64,000 nucleotides of DNA from Hyphomicrobiales bacterium. GTDB lineage: Bacteria; Pseudomonadota; Alphaproteobacteria; Rhizobiales; Beijerinckiaceae. Shown in pieces: positions 1-8,181 of the stretch. The notes beneath the pieces were generated by a model that was given only the letters and a program-made list of their open reading frames with translations, was not told where the DNA came from and did not search any database. How positions within the stretch are numbered: the stretch's first letter is position 1; every line of letters begins with the position of its first letter. The stretch covers positions 81,212 to 145,211 of the forward strand of contig JAPLOU010000040.1 of the NCBI GenBank assembly GCA_026400535.1, given 5' to 3'. The translations under genes were made by a program, and so were the position numbers.

Positions 1-581
1 TCGCCCTCCTCGCGCAGAGGGGTGTTGAGCGACGCATCGCCGCTCAGGCGGCGGTTCATGTCGATCACATCTTGCTCGGGAACGCCAAGCTTGGTTGCGA
101 TCTGCTTCACCTGATCGGGACGCAGATCACCCTCGTCAAGCGCCGAGATCTTGCTCTTGGCCTTGCGCAGGTTGAAGAACAGCTTCTTCTGGTTGGCGGT
201 GGTGCCCATCTTCACGAGCGACCACGAACGCAAGATGTACTCCTGGATCGAGGCCTTGATCCACCACATCGCATAGGTCGCAAGACGGAAGCCCTTGTCC
301 GGCTCGAAGCGCTTGACCGCCTGCATCAGGCCGACATTGCCTTCCGAGACGACTTCGCCGATCGGCAGGCCATAGCCGCGATAGCCCATCGCGATCTTGG
401 CGACGAGCCTGAGATGCGAGGTCACGAGTTTATGCGCGGCGTCCCGGTCGTCATGCTCGCGCCAACGCTTGGCAAGCATGTACTCCTGGTCCGGCTGCAG
501 CATCGGAAACTTGCGAATTTCATCAAGATAGCGCGACAGACCGCCTTCGGCGGCCATGATCGGCAGATTTGCGGTGGCCAT
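1..581 (-). CDS. rpoH: RNA polymerase sigma-32 factor RpoH (3' end outside window)
   Basis: The first 193 codons of a heat-shock sigma factor are present; the gene runs off the left edge. Reading from ATG at 581, region 2 is clear (KRFEPDKGFRLATYAMWWIK near residue 105) and is followed by an RpoH-box-like stretch (QKKLFFNLRKAKSKI near residue 145), which separates RpoH from housekeeping sigma-70. The start is supported by AGGAGGA six bases upstream. RpoH directs RNA polymerase to chaperone and protease genes after heat stress. The pseudouridine synthase lies just upstream on the same strand. The identification is firm; only the C-terminal region 4 is missing. Confidence 0.95.
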   Translation of the reverse strand, partial: MATANLPIMAAEGGLSRYLDEIRKFPMLQPDQEYMLAKRWREHDDRDAAHKLVTSHLRLVAKIAMGYRGYGLPIGEVVSEGNVGLMQAVKRFEPDKGFRLATYAMWWIKASIQEYILRSWSLVKMGTTANQKKLFFNLRKAKSKISALDEGDLRPDQVKQIATKLGVPEQDVIDMNRRLSGDASLNTPLREEG

Positions 582-705
582 GCCATCCTCCTGTTCCGGT
601 CCCCTGTTCCAGGCAGACCTGTGTCGACGCCCGCAATCGGCGCATCGTCCATCCCTTATAGAGCGTCAAACCATGGCCGAAAATAGGCAATGACGCGCAT
701 CAGAC

Positions 706-1737
706 TCACAGTTTTGAGAGTTCTTCTTGCAATTTTGCAAAATCATCAGGTGGATCGGCGTGAAAGCGCAGCGTTTCGCCCATGACCGGATGGGCAAAGC
801 CCAGCAACGCCGCATGCAGCGCCTGCCGGCCGAGGGCGTCGAGCGCCTGCCGCGCCGCATCGGGCAGCTTCTGCGCCTTGGTGACGAAGCCGGGCCCGTA
901 GACACGATCACCCAGCAGCGGGTGACCCAGATGGGCCATGTGGAGCCTGATCTGGTGCGTCCGCCCGGTCTCGAGTTCACAGCGCAGCAGGCTCGCCAAG
1001 GGTTCGGCGGCATGGGCGGGATAGCTCGCAAGCACCTCGTAGTGCGTGATCGCGGCACGCCCCCTGCCCTCGGCAACCACGGCCATCTTCTCGCGGTTCT
1101 TGCTGCTCCGGTCGATCGGGGCGTCGACCGTGCCCAAAGCCCGGCGCGGCGCGCCCCAGACGACCGCCAGATAGGCCCGCTCGAGCGGCCCCGTGCGGCC
1201 ATGATCAGCGAACTGGGCGCTGAGCCCGGCATGGGCCGCGTCGTTCTTGGCCACCACGAGCAACCCGCTTGTGTCCTTGTCGAGCCGGTGCACGATCCCC
1301 GGCCGGCGCACCCCGCCGATGCCGGACAGCGAGGCGCCGCAATGGGCGATCAGCGCGTTGACCAATGTGCCATCCTCATGCCCCGCTGCCGGGTGCACCA
1401 CCAGCCCGGCCGGCTTGTCGATGACGATCAGGTCCGCATCCTCGTAAAGGATCCGAAGCGGAATCGCCTGCCCGGCGGGTTCGGCCGGTCGCGGCGGCGG
1501 TACGTTCACCTCCACGACCTGCCCTGCCTTAAGCTTGCGCCCGCCATCGGAACAGGCGGCGTCATCGAGACGGACCTCACCCTCGCCGATCAGGGCCTGC
1601 CATCGGCTGCGGCTGAGCGCCGGCAAGGCCTGGACAAGCCAGCGGTCGAGCCTGACGCCGGCGCCCTCGGGCGGGACCACGAGACGGTGGCGCTGCCCGG
1701 ACGGTTGGTGCCCTTCGTCCTGATGGTCCTCGCTCAT
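706..1737 (-). CDS. RluA-family (RluD-like) pseudouridine synthase
   Basis: This enzyme isomerises specific uridines in rRNA or tRNA to pseudouridine. An N-terminal S4-like RNA-binding region (VRLDRWLVQALPALSRSRWQ, about residues 28-47) is followed by the catalytic domain with the family motif GIVHRLDKDTSGLLV carrying the catalytic Asp, and by the late motif ELETGRTHQIRLHM. The frame stays open upstream to 1836, but that would run into the tRNA-Glu gene, so ATG at 1737 is preferred. The product is then 343 aa, normal for RluD/RluC. It lies directly upstream of rpoH on the same strand. Which uridine it modifies cannot be told here. Confidence 0.9.
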   Translation of the reverse strand: MSEDHQDEGHQPSGQRHRLVVPPEGAGVRLDRWLVQALPALSRSRWQALIGEGEVRLDDAACSDGGRKLKAGQVVEVNVPPPRPAEPAGQAIPLRILYEDADLIVIDKPAGLVVHPAAGHEDGTLVNALIAHCGASLSGIGGVRRPGIVHRLDKDTSGLLVVAKNDAAHAGLSAQFADHGRTGPLERAYLAVVWGAPRRALGTVDAPIDRSSKNREKMAVVAEGRGRAAITHYEVLASYPAHAAEPLASLLRCELETGRTHQIRLHMAHLGHPLLGDRVYGPGFVTKAQKLPDAARQALDALGRQALHAALLGFAHPVMGETLRFHADPPDDFAKLQEELSKL

Positions 1738-1828
1738 GCCCCGGCATGCCACGCATGGGTGGCCTTGCGCAACTGCCGGCGGGTTTTGCTTGCCCCTGGA
1801 CGCCGGGATGACTAAGTCACCATTACCA

Positions 1829-1904
1829 GCTCCCATCGTCTAGTGGCCCAGGACGTCGCCCTCTCACGGCGAAAACACCGGTTCGAACCCGGTTGGGAGC
1901 GCCA
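1829..1904 (+). tRNA. tRNA-Glu (anticodon CTC)
   Basis: A full cloverleaf can be folded: acceptor GCTCCCA pairs with TGGGAGC, the anticodon stem TCGCC/GGCGA carries loop CTCTCAC with anticodon CTC at 1863-1865, and the T arm ACCGG-TTCGAAC-CCGGT is canonical. CCA is encoded at 1902-1904. It is on the plus strand, divergent from the pseudouridine synthase. Confidence 0.95.
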
Positions 1905-2349
1905 GATTTCTGAGTGACGTGGCGTGTTTCCAGCGGCTTGCGCCTAAAGAAGGTCGCCGACAGCACGTGACGACAGCCAACGATTGCGGGGAGTTTCCCG
2001 CTCATGCCGAAGCACCCCGACACCCTCTGTCTCCGGCAGATCGGTCAGCGCTGGTTCGCGCGAAGGACCAAGACGGGTCGGTCAGGGCAAGGTCTTCCAC
2101 AGCCGCGAAAAGAAGCTCGGGACAGCCTTGGAGAGGGCACGATGCCCACAGATTGTGGCGGTGCGCCACCGCGGACAGGCATCCGCGAGCATGAGCGATA
2201 GGGTATGTGCCGGGAGCCGGGATGAAAAGGAGCTGCGGGCGTGGATCAAGATGGTGACGTATCCCGTTTGAGCTTCCACCTCGCCATCCTGAACGGCTCT
2301 GGCCGCCGCCTTGTGTCAGCGGCTGGTGTTGGACCGGACGCAAACCTGC
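1905..2349. other. Intergenic region, no gene recognised
   Basis: There are 445 bases between tRNA-Glu and the outer-membrane protein gene. Several short open frames exist on both strands, but none shows a ribosome-binding site or a recognisable motif. A position just downstream of a tRNA is a common integration site; no integrase fragment or repeat of the tRNA end was found here. Confidence 0.5.
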
Positions 2350-3183
2350 CTAGAACCGGAAGACGAAAGCCGCCATCGGCCCCTTCTGAACCACGTCATA
2401 GACATATCCGCCGCGCACGTAATCGACGCCCAGGGCCCGGTAGCCGATCACGGCTGATGTCGTTTGATTGAAGGAATAGCCGACACCGCCAAAGACGTCC
2501 CAGCTCACTTTTGATCCGGCCCCGAACCCGCCGATCAGAGCCCAGGATGTCAGGAAGAAGGACGGGGTCAGATTGATACGCGCCTTCGCCCCGACCATCG
2601 GGTCAATCCAGGATTCGGTCTCGCTGCGGACAAGATTGAGGACCGGCAGTGGGCTGAACGTGGTCACCCTCGTCGTGAGGCTGTATCCCCGGATGCCGGC
2701 CACGGCATCCACCGTATAGGTCGGTTCATCGACGAGGCGATATCCCACCAGGGCTGTTCCGATGAACGTGGAGCTTCTCAGCGATGCCCTGTCAAACAAG
2801 GGACCCTGGGGCTGCACGGAACCGCCAACGCGGACGTACATGATGTCTGTGTCGATGAGGAAACGACCGAACCTGAGTTCCGCGGCACCCATGATTCCGC
2901 CGTCGAAGTTCTTGAGAACCTTGTCAAAACCAAGATTGACATCGACCGCCGGAAGGGGAGGAAGGCTGGCGACCCGACCATTGAGACCAGCCGCCCAGCC
3001 ATAGGCGAACATCGTGAATTCATACGGTTTGATCACCGGTCCCGCTGGTGAAACCTGCGCGACGGGAGAAGGCACATCGGCTGCCAGCGACTGGCTGCCT
3101 GCTGCGCCAACGCCCAGCCATCCGATTGCAGTCGCGGCCACGCAGGCCATTTTTTTCACGAAGCTGTTCTTCATCACCGACAT
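2350..3183 (-). CDS. Outer-membrane beta-barrel protein, hypothetical
   Basis: A 277-aa protein with a Sec signal peptide: basic KNSFVKK, hydrophobic core, and probable cleavage after SLAA near residue 35. The mature part alternates short hydrophobic strands with turns and ends in the aromatic FRF typical of barrels recognised by the BAM complex. Glycine-rich strands (FGGVGYSF, IGYRALGVDYV) resemble OmpA-like or porin-like small barrels. No enzymatic motif is visible. It is transcribed away from the TRAP operon and probably has its own promoter in the 278-bp gap. The function is unknown; the location is the supported inference. Confidence 0.75.
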   Translation of the reverse strand: MSVMKNSFVKKMACVAATAIGWLGVGAAGSQSLAADVPSPVAQVSPAGPVIKPYEFTMFAYGWAAGLNGRVASLPPLPAVDVNLGFDKVLKNFDGGIMGAAELRFGRFLIDTDIMYVRVGGSVQPQGPLFDRASLRSSTFIGTALVGYRLVDEPTYTVDAVAGIRGYSLTTRVTTFSPLPVLNLVRSETESWIDPMVGAKARINLTPSFFLTSWALIGGFGAGSKVSWDVFGGVGYSFNQTTSAVIGYRALGVDYVRGGYVYDVVQKGPMAAFVFRF

Positions 3184-3461
3184 CCGCCCCCAATAAGATG
3201 AGTCGTTGTATCATCGACAAAAGCATCCGATCAACCCGCACGCCGGCTTCCGGCGCCGATCAATTCGGCGACGCCCTACACAGATCGACTGGTCAATGTC
3301 GTTCACCCGTTTCCCCTACACTGTCAGCCCTCTTGCGTATTTCCATGGATCAGACATGATTGATCAGTGCGGCACGACCCGCGCTTCATCAATCGACAAG
3401 CAAAGCCCCGGCGACAGACCGACGGCGCGCTGGACCGGAAACCCGAACAGGAGAGTCTCGC

Positions 3462-4574
3462 ATGGAGAAGACCGAGAAGATGCCGCGCGCCAGCCGGCGC
3501 AAGTTTCTTGCTGGCGCGGCCGTGGCTGGCGCCGCGACCATCGCCATGCCGCAGGTCAGCCGGGCGCAGACGATCAACTGGAAGTTCCAGTCGACCTGGC
3601 CGACGCGCGACATCTTCCACGAGTTCGCCAATGACTTTGCCAAGCGCGTCAACGAGATGGCCGGCAACCGCCTGCGCATCGAGGTGCTGGCGGCCGGCGC
3701 GGTGGTCCCCGCCTTCCAGATGCAGGATGCGGTCAACGCCGGCATCCTCGACGGCGGCCATGGCGTCTGCGCCTACTGGTATGGCAAGAACAAGGCCTTC
3801 TCGCTGTTCGGCACGCCGCCGGCCTTTGGCTGGGACGCCAACAACTTCCTCGCCTGGATGAACTATGGTGGTGGTTACGAGCTCTACAACGAGCTGGTCG
3901 CGTCCTTGCGCCTCAACCTCGTCGGCTTCCTGACCGGTCCGATGCCGTGCCAGCCGCTCGGCTGGTTCAAGACGCAAGTGAATTCGCCGGACCAGTTCCG
4001 TGGCCTGAAGTACCGCACAGTCGGCCTCGCGGCGGACCTGATGCAGGAGATGGGCGCTGCGGTGACGATCCTGCCCGGTGGCGAGATCGTCCCGGCGCTG
4101 GAGCGCGGCGTGATCGACGGTGCGGAATTCAACAACCCGACCTCCGACTCGCTGCTCGGCTTCCAGGACGTGTCGAAGGTTTACATGCTGCAAAGCTGGC
4201 ACCAGTCGGCCGAGGCCTTCGAACTGATCTTCAACAAGGGCAAGTTCGACGCCCTGCCGGCCGAGCTGAAGGCGGTGATCAAGTACGCCGCCGAGAGCGC
4301 CTCGTCCGACATGCTGTGGAAGGCGACGGACCGGTACTCCAAGTCGATGGAGGAGTTGCGCGCCAAGGGCGTCAACATCGTCCGTACGCCTGACGCGGTA
4401 CTGAACGCCCAGCTCGCGGCCTGGAAGAGCGTCAACGAGAAGCTCGGCGCATCCAACCCGTTCTACAAGAAGGTCATCGACAGCCAGATGGCCTGGGTGA
4501 AGCGCACCGGCGCCTATGAGGCGGCCAATACACCGCCCTTCCGTCAGGCCTACGACTTCTTCTTCAAGGCCTAG
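3462..4574 (+). CDS. TRAP transporter substrate-binding protein (DctP family)
   Basis: This is the periplasmic receptor of a TRAP importer (370 aa). It has a twin-arginine signal (SRRKFLAGAAVAGAA) and probable cleavage after SRA-QT. The DctP fold is indicated by GLKYRTVGLAADLMQEMGA, which carries the conserved substrate-carboxylate-binding arginine, and by DGAEFNNPTSD. It resembles the mannitol/chloroaromatic (FcbT1-like) branch. ATG at 3462 follows GGAGA and is preferred over upstream codons that would precede the Tat signal. The two membrane subunits follow at 4676 and 5367. The substrate is probably an organic acid but is not determined. Confidence 0.9.
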   Translation: MEKTEKMPRASRRKFLAGAAVAGAATIAMPQVSRAQTINWKFQSTWPTRDIFHEFANDFAKRVNEMAGNRLRIEVLAAGAVVPAFQMQDAVNAGILDGGHGVCAYWYGKNKAFSLFGTPPAFGWDANNFLAWMNYGGGYELYNELVASLRLNLVGFLTGPMPCQPLGWFKTQVNSPDQFRGLKYRTVGLAADLMQEMGAAVTILPGGEIVPALERGVIDGAEFNNPTSDSLLGFQDVSKVYMLQSWHQSAEAFELIFNKGKFDALPAELKAVIKYAAESASSDMLWKATDRYSKSMEELRAKGVNIVRTPDAVLNAQLAAWKSVNEKLGASNPFYKKVIDSQMAWVKRTGAYEAANTPPFRQAYDFFFKA

Positions 4575-4601
4575 GCAAGCCTGGTTGTTCAGAAACAGCT
4601 G

Positions 4602-4623
4602 ACCCGGCGGCTTCCGCCGGGTC
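4602..4623 (+). terminator. Hairpin between TRAP receptor and permease genes
   Basis: GACCCGGCGG and CCGCCGGTC form a stem with one bulged C and a 3-nt loop, 27 bases after the receptor stop codon. There is no T tract, so it is more likely an RNA-stabilising or attenuating hairpin that lets the receptor be made in excess of the permeases. This role is inferred from position only. Confidence 0.4.
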
Positions 4624-4675
4624 GGTCATGAGGGCTTTGGCCTGAACGGACGCGCACCTTCCGGGAGACGAGCGC

Positions 4676-5365
4676 ATGATGCAGATCAGCTCGCCAGAGC
4701 TCACCATGATCATCTACGGCATTGCCGGGACGATCCTGGCCTTCCTGGCCTTCATGCTGGTGAAGGAGCGCGGGCGCCTCAGCATTGCGACCTACACCCA
4801 CGCGGTCGATGCGATCTCCACTTTCATCGGCAAGGCGGGCAGCTGGTCGATTCTCGTGCTGACGCTGGCGATGTCCTACGAGGTCATCATGCGCTACCTG
4901 TTCCGCGCACCGACCGCCTGGGCCTTCGACATGAGCTACATCCTCTACGGGGTGCTGTTCATGCTGGCCGGACCCTACGCGCTGGCCCGCAACGCCCATG
5001 TGCGCGGTGACTTTCTTTACCGCCAGTGGCCGGTGCGCCGGCAGGCAGGGCTCGACCTGCTGCTGTATATCCTGTTCTTCTTCCCCGGTATCCTGGCACT
5101 GTGCTACGCGGGCTACGGCTTCGCCAGCTTCTCCTGGCTGATCAAGGAGCATTCCTCCAATTCGCCGAACGGACCGCCGCTCTACCATTTCAAGTCGCTG
5201 ATCCCGATCGCGGGCGGGCTGATGATGCTGCAGGCTTCGGCCGAGGTCATCCGCTGCATCGAGGCGCTGAAGAGCGGGGAATGGCCCCAGCGCCTGCACG
5301 ACGTCGAAGAAACCGAGAAACTGATCCTCGAACAGGCCGAAGCGGCTCAAAAGGGAGCCCACTGA
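4676..5365 (+). CDS. TRAP transporter small permease (DctQ family)
   Basis: A 229-aa membrane protein with an extra N-terminal helix (MTMIIYGIAGTILAFLAFML region) followed by the four-helix DctQ core: SWSILVLTLAMSYEVIMRYL, MSYILYGVLFMLAGPYAL, a third helix near LLYILFFFPGILALCYAG and a last one near SLIPIAGGLMMLQA. Tripartite TRAP importers use this subunit as a platform between the periplasmic receptor and DctM. The extended N terminus and the SWLIKEHSSNSPNGPP loop resemble the FcbT2-like branch. The stop is one base from the DctM start, so the two are co-transcribed. The start has a GGGAGACGAG leader. Confidence 0.88.
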   Translation: MMQISSPELTMIIYGIAGTILAFLAFMLVKERGRLSIATYTHAVDAISTFIGKAGSWSILVLTLAMSYEVIMRYLFRAPTAWAFDMSYILYGVLFMLAGPYALARNAHVRGDFLYRQWPVRRQAGLDLLLYILFFFPGILALCYAGYGFASFSWLIKEHSSNSPNGPPLYHFKSLIPIAGGLMMLQASAEVIRCIEALKSGEWPQRLHDVEETEKLILEQAEAAQKGAH

Positions 5366-5366
5366 G

Positions 5367-6929
5367 ATGTTCGGTCTTGGCAATCCTGAACTTGGCGTGA
5401 TGATGCTCGCCCTGTTCGTCGTCTTCATCATGTTCGGCTTTCCCATCGCCTTCACGCTGATGGCCCTGGGCGTGGGCTTCGGCTACCTCGCCATGGGCGA
5501 CACCGTGTTCCAACTGGTCGTGCAGCGGACCTACTCGGTCATGGCCAACGATGTTCTGGTCTCGATCCCGCTCTTCGTCTTCATGGGCTACATCATCGAG
5601 CGGGCGAACATTCTCGACCGGCTGTTCCATTCGATCCAGCTCGCCATCGGCGGCCTGCCAGGTTCGCTGGCCATCGCCACGCTCGCCACCTGCGCGATCT
5701 TCGCGACCGCCACCGGCATCGTCGGCGCGGTGGTGACGCTGATGGGGCTGCTCGCCTTCCCGGCGATGCTGCGTGCCGGCTACGACGTGAGGCTCTCGGC
5801 CGGCGTGGTCTGCGCCGGCGGCTGCCTCGGCATCCTGATCCCGCCATCCGTCATGCTGATCTTGTATGGTGCGACGGCCGGCGTCTCCGTGCCGAAGCTC
5901 TATGCCGGCGCGCTGTTTCCCGGACTGCTGCTGGCGGGCCTTTACATGGTCTACGTGCTGGTCGTCTGCATGCTGAAGCCGGAACTTGCCCCCAAGCTGC
6001 CGGCCGACCAGCGCGCCAGGCTCGGCTTTGACTGGGACAAGGACAAGTCCTTCCTGATCCGGTACCTGATCATTGCGGCACTGCTGGTGCCGGTGACCTT
6101 TGTCGGCGTGCTCGGCATGGAGTGGCTGGCCAACGTGCTGCGCGCCGCGGTGACGCCGGCGGGCCAGCGCCTGGTGGTGATCGACTATGAGGTTCCCGCC
6201 GGCGTGTTCTGGACCCTGGGGGCGGGCGCAGCAGCCGGTCTGGTGATGCTGTTGCTGCTGGGCAAGACAGTGTTCTGGTCGCTGGCTTCCAGCTTCTTCC
6301 CGCTGACCTTGCTGATCATGTCGGTGCTTGGCGCCATCTTCTTCGGCATCGCCACGCCGACTGAGGCCGCAGCGGTGGGCTCGCTCGGCTCGCTGATCCT
6401 GGCGGCGGCTTACAAGTCGCTGACCGTCCAGAAACTGAAGGAAAGCGTTTTTCTGACGGGCCGCACCTCGGCGATGGTCTGCTGGCTCTTCGTCGGCTCA
6501 TTCATCTTCTCGTCGATCTTCGCTTATCTCGGCGGTCACGAGCCGATCAAGGCGTTCATGGCCTGGGTCAATCCCTCGCCAACCGTCTTTCTCATCATCA
6601 CGCAGGTGATCATCTTCGTGCTTGGCTGGCCGCTGGAATGGACCGAGATCATCGTGATCTTCGTACCGATCTTCCTGCCGCTGCTGCAGCAGTTCGGTAT
6701 CGATCCGCTGTTCTTCGGCATCCTGATCGCGCTGAACATCCAGACCTCGTTCCTGTCACCGCCTGTTGCGATGGCGCCCTTCTACCTGAAGGGCGTCGCC
6801 CCGGCGTATGTGACGATCAACCAGATCTTCTCGGGCGTGATGCCTTTCCTGTGGATCGTGCTGCTGGCGATGGTGCTGGTCTATATCTTCCCAGGCATCG
6901 CGCTCTGGCTGCCGAATTACCTGTACTAG
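5367..6929 (+). CDS. TRAP transporter large permease (DctM family)
   Basis: This is the ion-coupled transport subunit (520 aa), which carries out sodium- or proton-driven uptake of the ligand delivered by the 3462 receptor. Typical DctM stretches are seen: PLFVFMGYIIERANILDRLF, CLGILIPPSVMLILYG and IATPTEAAAVGSLGSL. It is about 90 residues longer than the usual 430 because of an insertion near residues 215-310, as in the mannitol/chloroaromatic subgroup. That agrees with the long DctQ partner. The start follows AAGGGA and sits directly after the DctQ stop. A strong palindrome lies 50 bases past the stop. Confidence 0.9.
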   Translation: MFGLGNPELGVMMLALFVVFIMFGFPIAFTLMALGVGFGYLAMGDTVFQLVVQRTYSVMANDVLVSIPLFVFMGYIIERANILDRLFHSIQLAIGGLPGSLAIATLATCAIFATATGIVGAVVTLMGLLAFPAMLRAGYDVRLSAGVVCAGGCLGILIPPSVMLILYGATAGVSVPKLYAGALFPGLLLAGLYMVYVLVVCMLKPELAPKLPADQRARLGFDWDKDKSFLIRYLIIAALLVPVTFVGVLGMEWLANVLRAAVTPAGQRLVVIDYEVPAGVFWTLGAGAAAGLVMLLLLGKTVFWSLASSFFPLTLLIMSVLGAIFFGIATPTEAAAVGSLGSLILAAAYKSLTVQKLKESVFLTGRTSAMVCWLFVGSFIFSSIFAYLGGHEPIKAFMAWVNPSPTVFLIITQVIIFVLGWPLEWTEIIVIFVPIFLPLLQQFGIDPLFFGILIALNIQTSFLSPPVAMAPFYLKGVAPAYVTINQIFSGVMPFLWIVLLAMVLVYIFPGIALWLPNYLY

Positions 6930-6979
6930 GCGTCCGATTGGCCGTCGCGGTCCACTGCACCGATCGTGCGATTGCACAC

Positions 6980-7010
6980 CCGTCGCCCCGGATCAGATCC
7001 GGGGCGACGG
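6980..7010. repeat. Perfect 31-bp palindrome, possible bidirectional terminator
   Basis: CCGTCGCCCCGGATC, one base A, then its exact reverse complement. It is 50 bases after the TRAP operon. No T run follows on either side. Such GGATC-centred dyads are common as intergenic elements in alphaproteobacteria; a role in termination or mRNA end protection is inferred. Confidence 0.6.
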
Positions 7011-7271
7011 CAAAGTCAGGTGAGGCGCCTTAGCCGGGCGAGCCGTTCTGGAGTGACGACGATCGCGCGTCGTCGTGCCTTGCGTTCAGCCCAGCACGCG
7101 CTCCACCGCCCCCGGCAGTTCGCGGAAGTGCTGGATTACCGCATCCCGGTTCAGTGCCTCGATCGGCACATCGGCTGAGCGGCAGGGCCATCGCATTTGA
7201 CCGATGACGGATCTGGCGAAGGCGTCGGACCATCCTGATCGCTTGCGCTTGCGGCGGATTGAGATTTTCGG

Positions 7272-7445
7272 TCATGCGGTTTTCAGGACATTGAGGGCGC
7301 GTTTTCGCAAGAAGGCGCGGTTCTCCGGGCCGTGACCCTGGCGGCCAGGAGCGGCATCCTCCTGGAATGCGGTGTCGAGACCCCAGTGCAGGCCGTGGCG
7401 AGGAGGCCGAAGGGATTTCACCTCAGCCCTCTCTGCGGCACACTT
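7272..7445 (-). pseudogene. ISAs1-type transposase, C-terminal remnant
   Basis: Read on the minus strand, this segment encodes LHWGLDTAFQEDAA followed by GHGPENRAFLRKRALNVLKT and a stop. That is the classical end of ISAs1-family (H-repeat type) transposases, whose consensus is roughly LHWVLDV.F.ED followed by PENLA.LR..ALNLL. Nothing upstream in this frame looks like the rest of the enzyme, so only about 58 residues survive. It marks an old insertion downstream of the TRAP operon. Confidence 0.75.
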
Positions 7446-8181
7446 TCCCGGAGCAACAAGTCTTCTTCGACGGCGCTGCGAACCGTTCGCACCGTGCGTT
7501 TGGTCCGATCAGGCGAAGCGTCTTGGACGGCCTTCTGGCGCTCCGCCCATTCGATCGCAGCAGGGGCACCGCCTTCCGATAGACGATGGCTTCAGCGCTC
7601 GCTTCCATGTCATCCGCTTCGCCCAGCCGGGCTTCGACCCGGCGGCCACCGTGAACGCATTTCCCGATCCATGATCCGGGACCGTTGAGCGGTCGACGAT
7701 AGCCCAGGCTGACACCGCCACGAGAACCACCCGCTTTGGTGGGATAGGAGACCGGCGCAGGGGCCGTTTCAGGCGCTTTGCTGGCATGTCGAACGCCGAT
7801 CGCATGCCATACAGAGTGGCATGATGGAAATAACGCAACCAAGAACATCCTCAAGCAAGTCAGATTCCTGCACGCGTTACAGACGTCACAGTCTGATGAT
7901 CTTGCACCCTGTGATGGCGAACATACCGCCTCGAGCCCGGTTGGGAGCGAGACGCCCGCTTCGCACCTGGCGCGACCGCATTTCGAAGCCTGTTCTGGCC
8001 CCTCAGGTCCGATCATCCTTTGGGCGGAAAGTGCAGTCTGGCGCCGCTTGCGGTGCCCCAGACGTACTTCCAATAATCCCAGGCAATTTCACGTAAATAC
8101 GCTGGACTTTAACGGTCGACGCAGGCCACAATGTGGCGTGGGAAGCGTCAAGAGCCAGCTTTCAAACGATTGGGGATAACC
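7446..8181. other. Non-coding stretch before the peptide ABC operon
   Basis: About 740 bases with overlapping short frames on both strands but no convincing start, ribosome-binding site or motif. It probably contains further debris of the adjacent transposase and, at its right end, the promoter of the peptide importer. Confidence 0.5.

Noticed and set aside
2002..2343. Short frames between tRNA-Glu and the outer-membrane protein
   Set aside because: No ribosome-binding site, motif or consistent codon pattern.
7423..8073. 216-aa minus-strand frame upstream of the peptide importer
   Set aside because: No start signal or family motif; overlaps the ISAs1 remnant in a different frame.
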